NCBI RefSeq assembly: GCF_015265435.1
Contig: NZ_JABJWH010000020.1
Coordinates: forward strand, 248,001 to 312,000
Direction of reading: 5' to 3'
DNA length: 64,000 nt
From: Alloalcanivorax profundimaris
GTDB lineage: Bacteria > Pseudomonadota > Gammaproteobacteria > Pseudomonadales > Alcanivoracaceae
A program made the translations under genes and the position numbers. The notes beneath the pieces were generated by a model that did not search any database, had not been told where the DNA came from, and worked only from the letters and a program-made list of their open reading frames with translations. Positions 34,708 through 46,064 of this stretch are shown in pieces (the first letter of the stretch is position 1; each line of letters opens with the position of its first letter).

Positions 34708-34895
34708 TGAATAGAAAACGCGGCACCGCACCTCTTTCCGAGACCAACCCCCATCTCCGCCGGGCAGGCGGCGCGTGGCGTGTTCGTGCCCGCTCCGTGG
34801 CCAGTTCCACCGCCATTGAAACCGGCGAATCAGTAAAGGTGATCAAGGCCAAACTCAAAAAACATCCGACTCGGCGTCCCGCAAGGCAGAGCTGA
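34707..34895 (+). CDS. Small basic protein, possibly Fic-associated
   Basis: A 62-residue basic protein (MNRKRGTAPLSETNPHLRRA ... VASSTAIETG ... VIKAKLKKHPTRRPARQS). The stretch S-TAI-E resembles the (S/T)xxxE(G/N) inhibitory helix of Fic antitoxins, with Thr instead of Gly/Asn. It is convergent with the fic gene at 34855-35493 and overlaps its 3' end by 41 bases, whereas Fic antitoxins are normally upstream on the same strand. A strong TATAAT directly before the ATG supports expression. The antitoxin idea is a guess; that it is a gene is moderately supported. Confidence 0.5.
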   Translation: MNRKRGTAPLSETNPHLRRAGGAWRVRARSVASSTAIETGESVKVIKAKLKKHPTRRPARQS

Positions 34896-35493
34896 CAAAC
34901 GCTTCCATCGCCCCATAATCCTCACCAAGCCCCTGCTGAATAGCGGCGAAGTAATTATCCCGGTCCCGGTCCCAACTGGAAAAATCCAGCCCCGCCTTAC
35001 CCGCCTGAAGGGCCATGATATCCGCCAGCAACCGGGCGATGCGCCCATTGCCTTCCCGAAAAGGGTGCACAAGAACAAACTCGACGTGGGTTCTGGCAAT
35101 CGCGGCAACCAGTTCCTCCTCCGTCATACAAAGACATGGGGTTGATTCCTGGATCATCTGATCCAGCTCCTCGGCGAGACGGGGCAACTGGGCGGCGGCG
35201 GCGAACGGAAAGCCATTCTTGCTCATATTGACGGTCCGATACTGGCCCGCCCAGGCGTAAATGCCCCCTAGCCATTCCCGGTGCCAGGCAATGATGTCCT
35301 CCATGCCCAGCGTTTCGTCTTCAGTCACGGATTCATACACACTCTGATAGAGATAGTTCAAACCATCGAGCTCAATCTGGTCCATCAGACAGGGGTCGGT
35401 AACCCCAAGCTGATTGGCCAGCACCTGTTCCTCCGAGCCCGGTTCCCATTCGCCTTCCGGTGAACCGGCCGTATCGTAGCGTCCCTGATTCAC
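34855..35493 (-). CDS. Fic/DOC-family protein (second copy)
   Basis: A 212-residue Fic protein with the complete catalytic motif HPFREGNGRIARLL beginning at His143. The beta-hairpin flap segment YAWAGQYRTVNMSKNGFPF lies before it. No inhibitory (S/T)xxxE(G/N) helix is evident at its own N-terminus, so an external inhibitor would be expected. The start is a GTG at 35493 with GAGAGGCAGG upstream. It is much shorter than the Fic protein at 7212-8801, and the two are not close paralogues. Confidence 0.83.
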   Translation of the reverse strand: MNQGRYDTAGSPEGEWEPGSEEQVLANQLGVTDPCLMDQIELDGLNYLYQSVYESVTEDETLGMEDIIAWHREWLGGIYAWAGQYRTVNMSKNGFPFAAAAQLPRLAEELDQMIQESTPCLCMTEEELVAAIARTHVEFVLVHPFREGNGRIARLLADIMALQAGKAGLDFSSWDRDRDNYFAAIQQGLGEDYGAMEAFVSSALRDAESDVF

Positions 35494-35658
35494 GGCGCCT
35501 GCCTCTCGTCAACGAGTGACCAAAGCATCGACGATTCCGGCCCGGGCGCCAAGGCCGCGGCACGGCCAATTGGCCGATAGGCATTCGTTATTTGGCCAGC
35601 ACGCGCGAAGCGCTTATCCTCTCGGGCAGAATGCTTTCCGACCGCAAGAGGCACCGGC

Positions 35659-36492
35659 ATGACCTCCCCGCCCCGGCACGACGCCGGGCATGATCCCATC
35701 CAGGAAACGCTGAACGATCCGTCTCCCCGCTTTGCTTACCGGGAATACGGCGCCGATGGCGTCGGCGGCGAGCAGGCGCTGGCCGCGGAAGTGGCGGTGG
35801 CGATCAGCTACAACGGCATCAATCACGCGGTGATGATGGCCACCCCGGAACACTTGGAGGACTTCGTCGCCGGTTTCACGCTGACCGCCGGCCTGGTGGA
35901 CGACGTCCGCGCCCTCTACGACATCGAGCTGACGGCCCACGACGACGCCATGGAAGTGGCGGTGACCCTGAGCAGCCGCGCTTTCGCCGGCTTCAAGCAG
36001 CAGCGGCGCGGCCAGGCCGGCACCGGCGGCTGCGGCCTGTGCGGGGTGGAAGCCCTGGACCAGGCGCTGCCGCCGTTGCCGGTACGCGAGCGGGCGACGC
36101 TGCCGCCGCGCGCCCATCTGGACGGGTTGCGCGAGCGCTTCGACGCCACCCAGCGGCTGGCGCGGCACAGTGGCGCCATGCATGCGGCGATTTACGTGGA
36201 CGGTAGCGGCGAGACGCGCCTCTGCCGGGAGGACATCGGCCGCCATAACGCGCTCGACAAGCTGATCGGCGCCTGCGTGCGCCAGGGCCTGAACCCGGCG
36301 GACGGTTTCCTGGCGATCACCAGCCGCTGCGGCCTGGAGCTGATCCACAAGGCGGTGCGCGCCGGGGCCGGCACTTTGGTGAGCCTGTCCGCGCCGTCGT
36401 CACTGAGCGTGCGCCAGGCACGCCGCAGCGAACTGAACCTGATTCATCAACCCCGACACGGCGCGCCGCGCCTGTACAGCCCGATACGCTGA
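35659..36492 (+). CDS. fdhD: Formate dehydrogenase accessory sulfurtransferase FdhD
   Basis: A 277-residue protein that passes sulfur to the molybdenum cofactor of formate dehydrogenases. The cysteine pair lies in GTGGCGLCGVEAL (Cys125 and Cys128). EDIGRHNALDKLIGACV and TSRCGLELIHKAVRAG are family blocks. It stands 35 bases upstream of the molybdopterin oxidoreductase gene, whose product it should activate. Confidence 0.93.
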   Translation: MTSPPRHDAGHDPIQETLNDPSPRFAYREYGADGVGGEQALAAEVAVAISYNGINHAVMMATPEHLEDFVAGFTLTAGLVDDVRALYDIELTAHDDAMEVAVTLSSRAFAGFKQQRRGQAGTGGCGLCGVEALDQALPPLPVRERATLPPRAHLDGLRERFDATQRLARHSGAMHAAIYVDGSGETRLCREDIGRHNALDKLIGACVRQGLNPADGFLAITSRCGLELIHKAVRAGAGTLVSLSAPSSLSVRQARRSELNLIHQPRHGAPRLYSPIR

Positions 36493-36527
36493 TCCCGGAC
36501 ATCGGGCCCGGGAACACGGAGAACCCC

Positions 36528-38855
<2,328 letters not shown>

Positions 38856-38882
38856 CGGCGGTGTAACAAAACGCCGCCGGAC

Positions 38883-38916
38883 GCATCCTTCCTTCAAAGC
38901 CACGAAGGAAGGATGC
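38883..38916. terminator. Perfect hairpin downstream of the oxidoreductase gene
   Basis: GCATCCTTCCTTC at 38883-38895 pairs with its complement at 38904-38916 across an eight-base loop. It lies 27 bases behind the stop. There is no T run, so termination would be weak or the hairpin may only stabilise the 3' end. Its right arm also resembles a ribosome site in front of an ATG at 38918. Confidence 0.4.
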
Positions 38917-39079
38917 CATGTTCGTCACCGACACCGCCCACCGCCGCCAGGCCCGCTGGCCGGCGTTGGGCCCCGCGCCCCTGCCTGGCGCCGGTATCCG
39001 GCGCCGGAGGACCGGGCCGTTGATCTTTGCCGGGGCGCCCATTAGCCTAAAATGTCCATGCCTTGCTTCGGGGATCCGA

Positions 39080-40321
39080 ATGGGGGACGACAGCCTGATT
39101 ACCCCGCTGCTCGCCGCCGGCGACGAATACAACGTTGATCTGGACCAGGACATCCAGGACATTCAGCACATCCTCAATACGCTGCGCTCTCACCTGGGCA
39201 TGGACGTGGCCTTTATTTCCGAGTTCATCGAGGGCCGCCGCCTGATCCGTTACGTGGACGCCAAGCAACACGCTTCCGCGCTGCGCCCCGGTGATTCCCA
39301 CGCCCTGCCGGAAAGCTACTGCCACTATATCTCCAGCGGCGAGCTGGACAGCATCGTCCCGGATACCGGGGAAAACGCCGTGACCCGGACCATGCCGGTC
39401 ACCTCGGAGCTGAACATCGCCAACTACATCGGCGTGCCGATCCGGCTGCCGGACGGCTCCCTGTTCGGCAGCTTCTGCTGCTTCGACCACCAGACTGGCG
39501 CCGAGCTGGACCAGCGGGATCTGGCCCTGCTCCACGCCTTCGCGGACTTCGCCGGGCGGCTGATCAGCAAGCAGGAGGAACAGCAGAGCCGGGGGCGCCG
39601 CATCAAGGAGACCGTGCTCGACATGCTCGAGCAGCGGCGGCTGAACACCGTGTTCCAGCCCATCTTCCACCTGGGCGAACGCAAGGTGGTGGGCTTCGAG
39701 GCGCTGACCCGTTTCCAAAGCGAGCCCTACCGGCCGCCCAATCAGTGGTTCGGCGACGCCCAGCGAGTGGGGCTGGGCCTGGAACTGGAGAAGCTGGCGG
39801 TGGAGACGGCCCTGGAGGCGGCGTCGGCGATACCGGCGCCACTGTATGTGTCGCTGAACGTGTCTCCGGCGCACCTGCTCCACGACCATTTCCTGTCCTG
39901 TCTGGATCCCTGGCCCGCCCACCGCGTGCTGCTGGAAATCACCGAGCACGCGCGCATCGCCGATTATCAGGCGTTGCGCAAGGCGCTGGTGCCGCTGCGG
40001 GACAAGGGCGTACAGATCGCCGTGGATGACGCCGGCGCCGGCTACGCCAGCTTTCAGCACGTTCTGGAGCTGGCCGCGGACACCATCAAACTTGACCTGA
40101 GCCTGATTCGCGACATTCATTCCGACCGGGCCCGCCAGGCCCTGGCGGCGGCGCTGATCCGCTTCGCGGAGGTGGTCGGCGCCCGGGTGATCGCCGAAGG
40201 CGTGGAATCGGAAACCGAGCTGGAGACCCTGCGTGGCCTGGGCGTGGACAAGGTGCAGGGCTATTTCGTCGGTGAGCCTCTGGACCTGGACCAGGCCTTG
40301 CGGCTGGCCGCCCTGGACTGA
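39080..40321 (+). CDS. GAF-EAL protein (cyclic di-GMP phosphodiesterase)
   Basis: A 413-residue protein. Residues about 20-165 are a GAF sensor (HLGMDVAFISEFIEGRRLIR, NYIGVPIRLPDGSLFGSFCC). Residues about 180-410 are an EAL phosphodiesterase with GFEALTRF, LNVSPAHLL, LEITEHARI, DDAGAGYAS, IKLDLSLI and VIAEGVES; the metal and base residues look complete, so hydrolysis of cyclic di-GMP is expected. The ATG at 39080 has GGGGA five bases upstream. The frame is open to an ATG at 38918, which would add 54 residues of no recognisable character. Confidence 0.87.
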   Translation: MGDDSLITPLLAAGDEYNVDLDQDIQDIQHILNTLRSHLGMDVAFISEFIEGRRLIRYVDAKQHASALRPGDSHALPESYCHYISSGELDSIVPDTGENAVTRTMPVTSELNIANYIGVPIRLPDGSLFGSFCCFDHQTGAELDQRDLALLHAFADFAGRLISKQEEQQSRGRRIKETVLDMLEQRRLNTVFQPIFHLGERKVVGFEALTRFQSEPYRPPNQWFGDAQRVGLGLELEKLAVETALEAASAIPAPLYVSLNVSPAHLLHDHFLSCLDPWPAHRVLLEITEHARIADYQALRKALVPLRDKGVQIAVDDAGAGYASFQHVLELAADTIKLDLSLIRDIHSDRARQALAAALIRFAEVVGARVIAEGVESETELETLRGLGVDKVQGYFVGEPLDLDQALRLAALD

Positions 40322-40417
40322 ACCCCACGCTCCCGCTTTCTTTCTTCACGGAGCACAGCCCCCGAGGATGCCAGCATCCCGGGGGCGTCCCCGTCGTTAC
40401 TGCAAGAGGTCCCACCC

Positions 40418-41461
40418 GTGCGCGAAGACGTTCAACAGTACTATGGCCAGCACCTGACCGGCAGCCAGGATCTGCAAACCAACGCCTGCTGCGACCAGAC
40501 GCCGCCGGAACACCTGAAGCCCCTGCTCGCCCTACTCCACGACGAGGTGGTGAGCCGCTATTACGGCTGCGGCCTGGTGGCGCCGGCGGCCCTGGAGGGC
40601 ATGCGCGTGCTTGACCTGGGCTGCGGCTCCGGCCGCGATGTCTACCTGCTTTCCGCCCTGGTGGGGCAAACCGGTGAGGTGGTGGGCGTGGACATGACCG
40701 ACGAGCAGCTGGCCGTGGCCCGCCGCCACCAGGACTACCACCGCGAGGCGTTCGGTTTCGACGAGAGCAACGTGCGTTTCCTGAAGGGCTACATCGAGGA
40801 GCTGGACGCCCTGGATCTGGAGGATGGCTACTTCGACATCGTGGTCTCCAACTGCGTGATCAACCTGAGCACCGACAAGGCCAAGGTGATCGGCGATGTG
40901 AAGCGGCTGCTCAAGCCCGGCGGCGAGTTCTACTTTTCCGATGTGTACGCGGACCGCCGGGTGCCGGCCTCGTTGACCACGGACCCGGTGCTGTATGGCG
41001 AGTGCCTGGCGGGCGCGCTGTACTGGAATGACTTTCTCAACCTGGCCAAGGGCGGCGGGTTCGGCGATCCCCGCCTTGTCGAATCCCGGCGGCTGACCGT
41101 GGACAACCCGGCCATCGAGGCGAAGCTGGGCAATATCCGTTTCTATTCCGCCACTTACCGGCTGTTCAACATCGAGGCCCTGGAGCCGGCCTGCGAGGAT
41201 TACGGTCAGGCGGTGGTTTACCGAGGCACGATGGCGGATCAGCCGGAGGCCTTCGTGCTGGACGGTCACCATGTGATGGAGGCCGGGCGGGTGTTTCCGG
41301 TGTGCGGGAATACCTGGCGGATGTTGGCGGAGAGCCGGTTCGCCGGGCATTTCGATTTTGTTGGGGATTTTTCCCGGCATTTCGGGATTTTCGAGGGGTG
41401 TGGGTTGAGTGTGCCCTTCGAGGAAAGTGACGGTGGTTCGTCGTCCGGTGCTTGTTGTTAG
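40418..41461 (+). CDS. arsM: ArsM-like arsenite S-adenosylmethionine methyltransferase
   Basis: A 347-residue methyltransferase with a GTG start behind AAGAGG. The SAM-binding motif is VLDLGCGSGRDVYLLSALVG. Cysteines in the positions used for arsenic binding are present: NACCDQTPPEH near the N-terminus, VSNCVINLS in the core, and the terminal SGACC. RLLKPGGEFYFSDVYADRRV is typical of ArsM. The enzyme would methylate trivalent arsenic, or in arsenosugar-type pathways prepare it for further linkage. It precedes a TVP38-oxidoreductase fusion and a DUF547 gene, a neighbourhood seen around arsenic-methylation genes. No ArsR or ArsS gene is present. Confidence 0.78.
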   Translation: MREDVQQYYGQHLTGSQDLQTNACCDQTPPEHLKPLLALLHDEVVSRYYGCGLVAPAALEGMRVLDLGCGSGRDVYLLSALVGQTGEVVGVDMTDEQLAVARRHQDYHREAFGFDESNVRFLKGYIEELDALDLEDGYFDIVVSNCVINLSTDKAKVIGDVKRLLKPGGEFYFSDVYADRRVPASLTTDPVLYGECLAGALYWNDFLNLAKGGGFGDPRLVESRRLTVDNPAIEAKLGNIRFYSATYRLFNIEALEPACEDYGQAVVYRGTMADQPEAFVLDGHHVMEAGRVFPVCGNTWRMLAESRFAGHFDFVGDFSRHFGIFEGCGLSVPFEESDGGSSSGACC

Positions 41462-41486
41462 TGAGTGCTTGACCCTCCAGAGGGGC

Positions 41487-41594
41487 GCGCTGTGCCGTTT
41501 CGCCCCTTCGGGACACGCCGTGAATCCGTCCCTGGAGGCTCTTTTCAGACATCCCTGTCTTCAAAGGTCCCGAAGGGGCGAAACGGCACAGCGC
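41487..41594. repeat. Perfect 27-base inverted repeat with 54-base loop
   Basis: The arm at 41487-41513 is exactly repeated in complement at 41568-41594, with a 54-base spacer that has its own CCTCCAG/CTGGAGG complement partner and a small ACATCCCTGTC stretch. It fills the gap between arsM and the fusion gene. No T run follows the right arm. It looks like a palindromic intergenic repeat rather than a simple terminator, though a bulky transcript structure here would reduce read-through. Confidence 0.65.
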
Positions 41595-41640
41595 TATCCG
41601 GAAACCTCAGCGCTCCGGCAATTCGGATTCAGGAGAGGTT

Positions 41641-43785
41641 ATGAGCATTAAGAAGGTGGTGTTGCTGTTGGTGATCGTGGCGCTGGTGGCGGGCTACTTC
41701 ATCCTTGATGTGGGACGGTTTCTGAGTCTGGATTACTTGAAGGAGCAGCGCGGGGCGTTTCAGGCGCTGGCCGGGGAGTATCCGGTGGCGGTGCTGGGCG
41801 GATTTTTCGCGTTGTATGTGCTGGTGACGGCGTTGAGTTTGCCGGGGGCGGCGATCATGACGCTGGCGGCGGGGGCGTTGTTCGGGTTCTGGGTGGCGCT
41901 GTTGCTGGTGTCGTTCGCGTCCAGCGTGGGCGCGACCCTGGCGTTTCTGGCGGCGCGGTTCCTGTTCAAGGACGCGGTGCAGGAACGGTTCGGTGAACGG
42001 CTCAAGAAGATCAACGCCGGGGTGGAGAAGGACGGCGCCTTTTATCTGTTTACCCTGCGGTTGATTCCGGCGTTTCCGTTTTTCGTGATCAATCTGGTGA
42101 TGGCGCTGACGCCGTTGAAGACCTGGACGTTTTACTGGGTGAGCCAGCTGGGCATGCTGGCGGGGACCGCGGTGTACGTGAACGCGGGGACCCAGCTGGG
42201 CGAGCTGGAGCGGCTGTCCGGCCTGCTGTCGCCGGGGTTGCTGGGGGCGTTCGTATTGCTGGGCCTGTTTCCGTGGCTGGCCAAGGCGGTGCTGGCGGTG
42301 GTGCAGCGGCGCAAGGTGTATCGCGGTTATCGAAAGCCCGAAAAATTCGATCGCAACCTGATCGTGATCGGCGCCGGCTCCGCCGGCCTGGTGAGCGCCT
42401 ACATCGCCGCCACGGTGAAGGCGAAGGTGTCGTTGATCGAAGCGGACAAGATGGGCGGCGACTGCCTGAACACCGGCTGCGTGCCGTCCAAGGCGCTGAT
42501 CAAGAGCGCGTCCCTGGCGCATCTGGAGAAAGTGCCGGAGCGCTATGGCTTCAAGCGCATCACCACGGAGTTCGACTTCGCCGACATTCAGGCACGGATT
42601 CGCGACGTCATTGGTCGCATCGAACCCCACGATTCCGTGGAGCGCTACAGCGCCCTGGGGGTGGACTGCATTGAGGGCCGCGCGCGGCTGGTGTCGCCCT
42701 GGGAGGTGGCCATCGACACCGCCGATGGCGAGCGCCGCCTGAGCGCCCGGGCCGTGATCATCGCCACCGGGGCGCGCCCCCTGGTGCCGCCGATTCCGGG
42801 CATCGACGAGGTCACCGTGCTGACCTCGGAAAACCTCTGGCGCCTGGACAGCCAGCCGCGCCGGCTGGTGGTGCTCGGCGGCGGCCCCATCGGCTGTGAG
42901 CTGGCGCAGAGTTTCGCCCGCCTGGGCAGCACCGTAACCCAGGTGGAACAGTCCCCCCGGGTGCTGCCCCGGGAGGACGAGGACGAGGCGCGGGTGGTGG
43001 CCGACGCCCTGGGCGAGGACGGCGTGACCTTGCTCACCGGGCACCGGGCGGCGCGCTTCGCCGTGGAGGACGGGGAGCAGGTGCTGTACGCGGAAAGCCG
43101 GGATGGCGAGCGGCGGCTGCCGTTCGACGCGGTGCTGGTGGCGGTGGGCCGGCGCGCCAACACCGCCGGTCTGGGGCTGGAGGAACTGGGCATCGGCACC
43201 CGCGACAACGGCACCCTGGACCTGGACGAACGCCTGCGCACGCGCTTCCCCAATATCCACGGCTGCGGCGACGTGGCCGGCCCTTACCAGTTCACCCACG
43301 TGGCCGCTCACCAGGCCTGGTACGCCGCCGTGAACGCCCTGTTCGGCCGCCTGAAGACCTTCAAGGCGGATTACCGGGTGATTCCCTGGGCCACCTTCAC
43401 GTCACCGGAGGTGGCGCGGGTCGGGCTCAACGAGGACGACGCCCGCGCACAGGGCATCCCGGTGGAGATCACCCGCTACGGCATTGATGATCTGGACCGC
43501 GCCATCGCCGATGGCAGCGACCGGGGCTTCGTGAAAGTGCTGACGCCGCCGGGCAAGGATCGCATTCTCGGTGTGACCATCGTCGGCGAAGCGGCCTCGG
43601 ATCTGATCAGCGAATACGTGCTGGCCATGAAGCACGGCCTCGGGCTGAACAAGATTCTCGGCACCATCCACATCTATCCCACCCGGGCGGAAGCGAACAA
43701 GTTCGCCGCCGGCGAATGGAAACAAGCCCACAAGCCGGAAAAACTGCTGCGCTGGGTGCAACGTTTTCACGATTGGCAACGCTGA
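41641..43785 (+). CDS. TVP38/TMEM64 membrane domain fused to an FAD disulfide oxidoreductase
   Basis: A 714-residue fusion. Residues 1 to about 225 are a TVP38/DedA-like membrane domain (ALSLPGAAIMTLAAGALFGF, LRLIPAFPFFVINLVMALTP). Residues about 240-714 are a pyridine-nucleotide-disulfide reductase like mercuric reductase or dihydrolipoamide dehydrogenase. The redox pair Cys275 and Cys280 is in GGDCLNTGCVPSKALIKSA, the FAD motif in IVIGAGSAGLVSAYIA and the NAD motif in VVLGGGPIGCELAQSF. The C-terminal HIYPTRAEANKFAAGEW is intact, while the HgCl2-binding C-terminal Cys pair of MerA is absent. Co-location with arsM suggests a role in arsenic or thiol redox at the membrane. Confidence 0.88.
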   Translation: MSIKKVVLLLVIVALVAGYFILDVGRFLSLDYLKEQRGAFQALAGEYPVAVLGGFFALYVLVTALSLPGAAIMTLAAGALFGFWVALLLVSFASSVGATLAFLAARFLFKDAVQERFGERLKKINAGVEKDGAFYLFTLRLIPAFPFFVINLVMALTPLKTWTFYWVSQLGMLAGTAVYVNAGTQLGELERLSGLLSPGLLGAFVLLGLFPWLAKAVLAVVQRRKVYRGYRKPEKFDRNLIVIGAGSAGLVSAYIAATVKAKVSLIEADKMGGDCLNTGCVPSKALIKSASLAHLEKVPERYGFKRITTEFDFADIQARIRDVIGRIEPHDSVERYSALGVDCIEGRARLVSPWEVAIDTADGERRLSARAVIIATGARPLVPPIPGIDEVTVLTSENLWRLDSQPRRLVVLGGGPIGCELAQSFARLGSTVTQVEQSPRVLPREDEDEARVVADALGEDGVTLLTGHRAARFAVEDGEQVLYAESRDGERRLPFDAVLVAVGRRANTAGLGLEELGIGTRDNGTLDLDERLRTRFPNIHGCGDVAGPYQFTHVAAHQAWYAAVNALFGRLKTFKADYRVIPWATFTSPEVARVGLNEDDARAQGIPVEITRYGIDDLDRAIADGSDRGFVKVLTPPGKDRILGVTIVGEAASDLISEYVLAMKHGLGLNKILGTIHIYPTRAEANKFAAGEWKQAHKPEKLLRWVQRFHDWQR

Positions 43786-43899
43786 AGTGAGCAGCGCGTG
43801 AACAGTCAACGGAATGGGAGCAGTTCTAGGCGCCAACGCTCACTCCAACGCCACGCCGAAGCGGGTATCCTGAAGCGTAATTCGTTCAGGAGGCCCGCC

Positions 43900-44703
43900 A
43901 TGCGTCCGTCCCGCTGGCTCTTTGTTTTGCTGCTTGTGTTCTGGGCGTCGGCGCCGGCCGGCGCCGACGCCGGTTTCGACCATGGCGCCTGGAACACCTT
44001 GCTCCAGGAACACGTTGAATGGCGCCGGGACGGCGTCGCCTCGGTGGTGGACTACGACGGCTTCGCCGCCGACCGGGACGCCTTGCGGGCCTACCTGGAC
44101 GCGCTCGGCGCGCTGAGCGAAGCGGGTTTCCAACGTCTCGACCGCGACGCCCGGCTGGCCTTCCTGATCAACACCTACAACGCCTTCACCGTGGAACTGA
44201 TTCTGCGCCAGACGCCGCGCCCGGACTCCATTCGCGACATCGGCTCGATCTTCCGCGGCCCCTGGAAGCAACGCTTTTTCACCCTGCTGGGTGAGGAACG
44301 CACCCTGGACGAGCTGGAGCACGAAATGATCCGGGGCAACCCGGCACTGATGGACGAGCGCATTCATTTCGCGGTGAACTGCGCCTCGGTGGGCTGCCCG
44401 GCGCTGCGCCCGGAGGCCTACACCGGTGCCCGCCTGGAGGCTCAGCTCGCCGACGCCACCCACCGTTTTCTTTCCGACCGCCAGCGCAACCGGTACCGGG
44501 ACGGCACCCTGGAAATATCACCGATCTTCGACTGGTACGAATCGGACTTCGAAGCCGCCGCCGGCGGCCTGGACGCCTGGCTGGCGAACCACGGCGACGC
44601 CCTGGCGCTGCCCGACGCCGCCCGCTCCGCGGCGCGGGACGGCGACCTGGACATCGACTTTCTGGACTACGACTGGTCGCTCAATGACGGCGGCGGGCGC
44701 TAG
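43900..44703 (+). CDS. Secreted DUF547 protein
   Basis: A 267-residue protein with a signal peptide (MRPSRWLFVLLLVFWASAPA, cleavage after about residue 24). The DUF547 core is seen as RLAFLINTYNAFTVELILRQ, SIFRGPWKQRFFTLLGEERT and IHFAVNCASVGCPALRPEAY. The family is often encoded beside TVP38 and oxidoreductase genes, as here, and its function is unknown. AGGAGG precedes the ATG at 43900 by six bases. Its stop overlaps the convergent ktrB stop within a CTAG. Confidence 0.85.
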   Translation: MRPSRWLFVLLLVFWASAPAGADAGFDHGAWNTLLQEHVEWRRDGVASVVDYDGFAADRDALRAYLDALGALSEAGFQRLDRDARLAFLINTYNAFTVELILRQTPRPDSIRDIGSIFRGPWKQRFFTLLGEERTLDELEHEMIRGNPALMDERIHFAVNCASVGCPALRPEAYTGARLEAQLADATHRFLSDRQRNRYRDGTLEISPIFDWYESDFEAAAGGLDAWLANHGDALALPDAARSAARDGDLDIDFLDYDWSLNDGGGR

Positions 44704-46064
44704 CCGATCTGCACCTGATCCTCGGTAAAGCGCACCTTGGCGGGGCGCGGGCGCGCCAGGGCATAGGCGAACGCCAGGGGCCCGATGCGGCCCACGAACA
44801 TAAGCAGCATGAGAACGCCCTGGGCGGGCGCCGACAGGTCCGCGGTGATGCCCCGGGACAGGCCCACGGTGCCGAACGCGGACACCGCCTCGAAGAACAC
44901 GTCCAGCGGCGCCTGCTTCGGCGCCAGCACCACCAGGATGAACCCGGCCAGGGCCAGCAGGATCAGGCTCAGCATGACCACCGCATGGGCACGGAACACC
45001 GCGTCCCGGGCCACCGCGCGGCGGAAGATGGTGGTCTGCGCATTGCCCATGAGGAAGGCCCGGGTGGACAACAGCAGCACCATGAAGGTGCTGACCTTGA
45101 TGCCCGAGGCGGTGGAGTTGCTGCCACCGCCGATGAACATCAGGAACATCACCAACAGCATGGCGGGCACGCCCAGGCCCGCCGTGTCCACCGTGTTGAA
45201 GCCGGCGGTGCGCGGCGTCACCGCCGTGAACCAGGCGGCCCAGAAGCGCTCGCCCACCGGCAACGCCCCCAGGGTGCGGGCGTTGTTCCATTCCAGCAGC
45301 AGGACCAGTAAGCCGCCGCCCACCGCCAGCACCAGGGTGCCCACCAGGGTCAGCTTGCTGTGCAGGGTCAGGGCACGGAAACGGCGGCGGCGCCACAGGT
45401 CCACCACCACGGTGAAGCCAAGCCCGCCGATGATGAACAGCGCGGTGATCACCAGGTTGATCAGCGGATGGCCGGCCCAGGCCGAGAGGCTCCCCGGCAA
45501 CAGGCCGAAGCCGGCGTTGTTGAAGGCGGAAACGGCGTGGAACAGGCTGAACCAGAGCCCTCGGGCCCAGCCCATTTCCGGCACCCAGACGGTGGCCAGC
45601 AGGGCCACGCCCACCGCCTCCAGGGTGAAGGCGAGCAGCGCCACATGGCGCACCAGGGCGAGCACATCCCCCGGCGAGGTCTGATCCAGGGCCTCGCGCA
45701 CCAGGCGCTGGCCACGCAGGCCGAAGCGCCCGCCCAGAGCCATCACGGTGAGGGCGGCGAAGGTCATCAGCCCGAGGCCGCCCAGGTGAATCAGCACCAG
45801 CACCACGGCCTGCCCGAACAGGGTGAGCTGGGCGCCGGTGTCCACCACCACCAGGCCGGTGACGGTGACCGCCGAGCAGGCGGTGAACAGGGCCTGCCAC
45901 AGGCTCAGGCCATCCACGCTGGCCACCGGCAGCCACAGCAGCAGGGCACCGAGCACGATCAGCACGGCGAAGCTGGCCGCCAGGATCACCGGCGGCCCGT
46001 AGCGCCAGGCGCGGCGCAACTGGCGGGCGGCGCGGCCGCGCAGGCCCGGGTGCCAGGTCCTCAC
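44700..46064 (-). CDS. ktrB: TrkH/KtrB-type potassium uptake channel subunit
   Basis: A 454-residue membrane protein with four pore-loop repeats. Filter-like segments are visible, for example SACSAVTVTGLVVVD, HAVSAFNNAGFGLLP, AVTPRTAGFNTVD and EAVSAFGTVGLSRGI, each with the central Gly of KtrB filters. Its length is nearer KtrB than TrkH. It is joined to ktrA by a GTGA overlap, so the GTG at 46064 is the start. The pair imports potassium with sodium or proton coupling. Confidence 0.88.
   Translation of the reverse strand: MRTWHPGLRGRAARQLRRAWRYGPPVILAASFAVLIVLGALLLWLPVASVDGLSLWQALFTACSAVTVTGLVVVDTGAQLTLFGQAVVLVLIHLGGLGLMTFAALTVMALGGRFGLRGQRLVREALDQTSPGDVLALVRHVALLAFTLEAVGVALLATVWVPEMGWARGLWFSLFHAVSAFNNAGFGLLPGSLSAWAGHPLINLVITALFIIGGLGFTVVVDLWRRRRFRALTLHSKLTLVGTLVLAVGGGLLVLLLEWNNARTLGALPVGERFWAAWFTAVTPRTAGFNTVDTAGLGVPAMLLVMFLMFIGGGSNSTASGIKVSTFMVLLLSTRAFLMGNAQTTIFRRAVARDAVFRAHAVVMLSLILLALAGFILVVLAPKQAPLDVFFEAVSAFGTVGLSRGITADLSAPAQGVLMLLMFVGRIGPLAFAYALARPRPAKVRFTEDQVQIG

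Noticed and set aside
38918-39079. Longer N-terminus for the GAF-EAL protein
   Set aside because: There is an ATG behind a purine-rich hairpin arm, but the 54 extra residues look random and the ATG at 39080 has a better placed GGGGA.
41487-41594. Simple rho-independent terminator after arsM
   Set aside because: The 54-base spacer is too long and no T run follows, so it is listed as a repeat instead.
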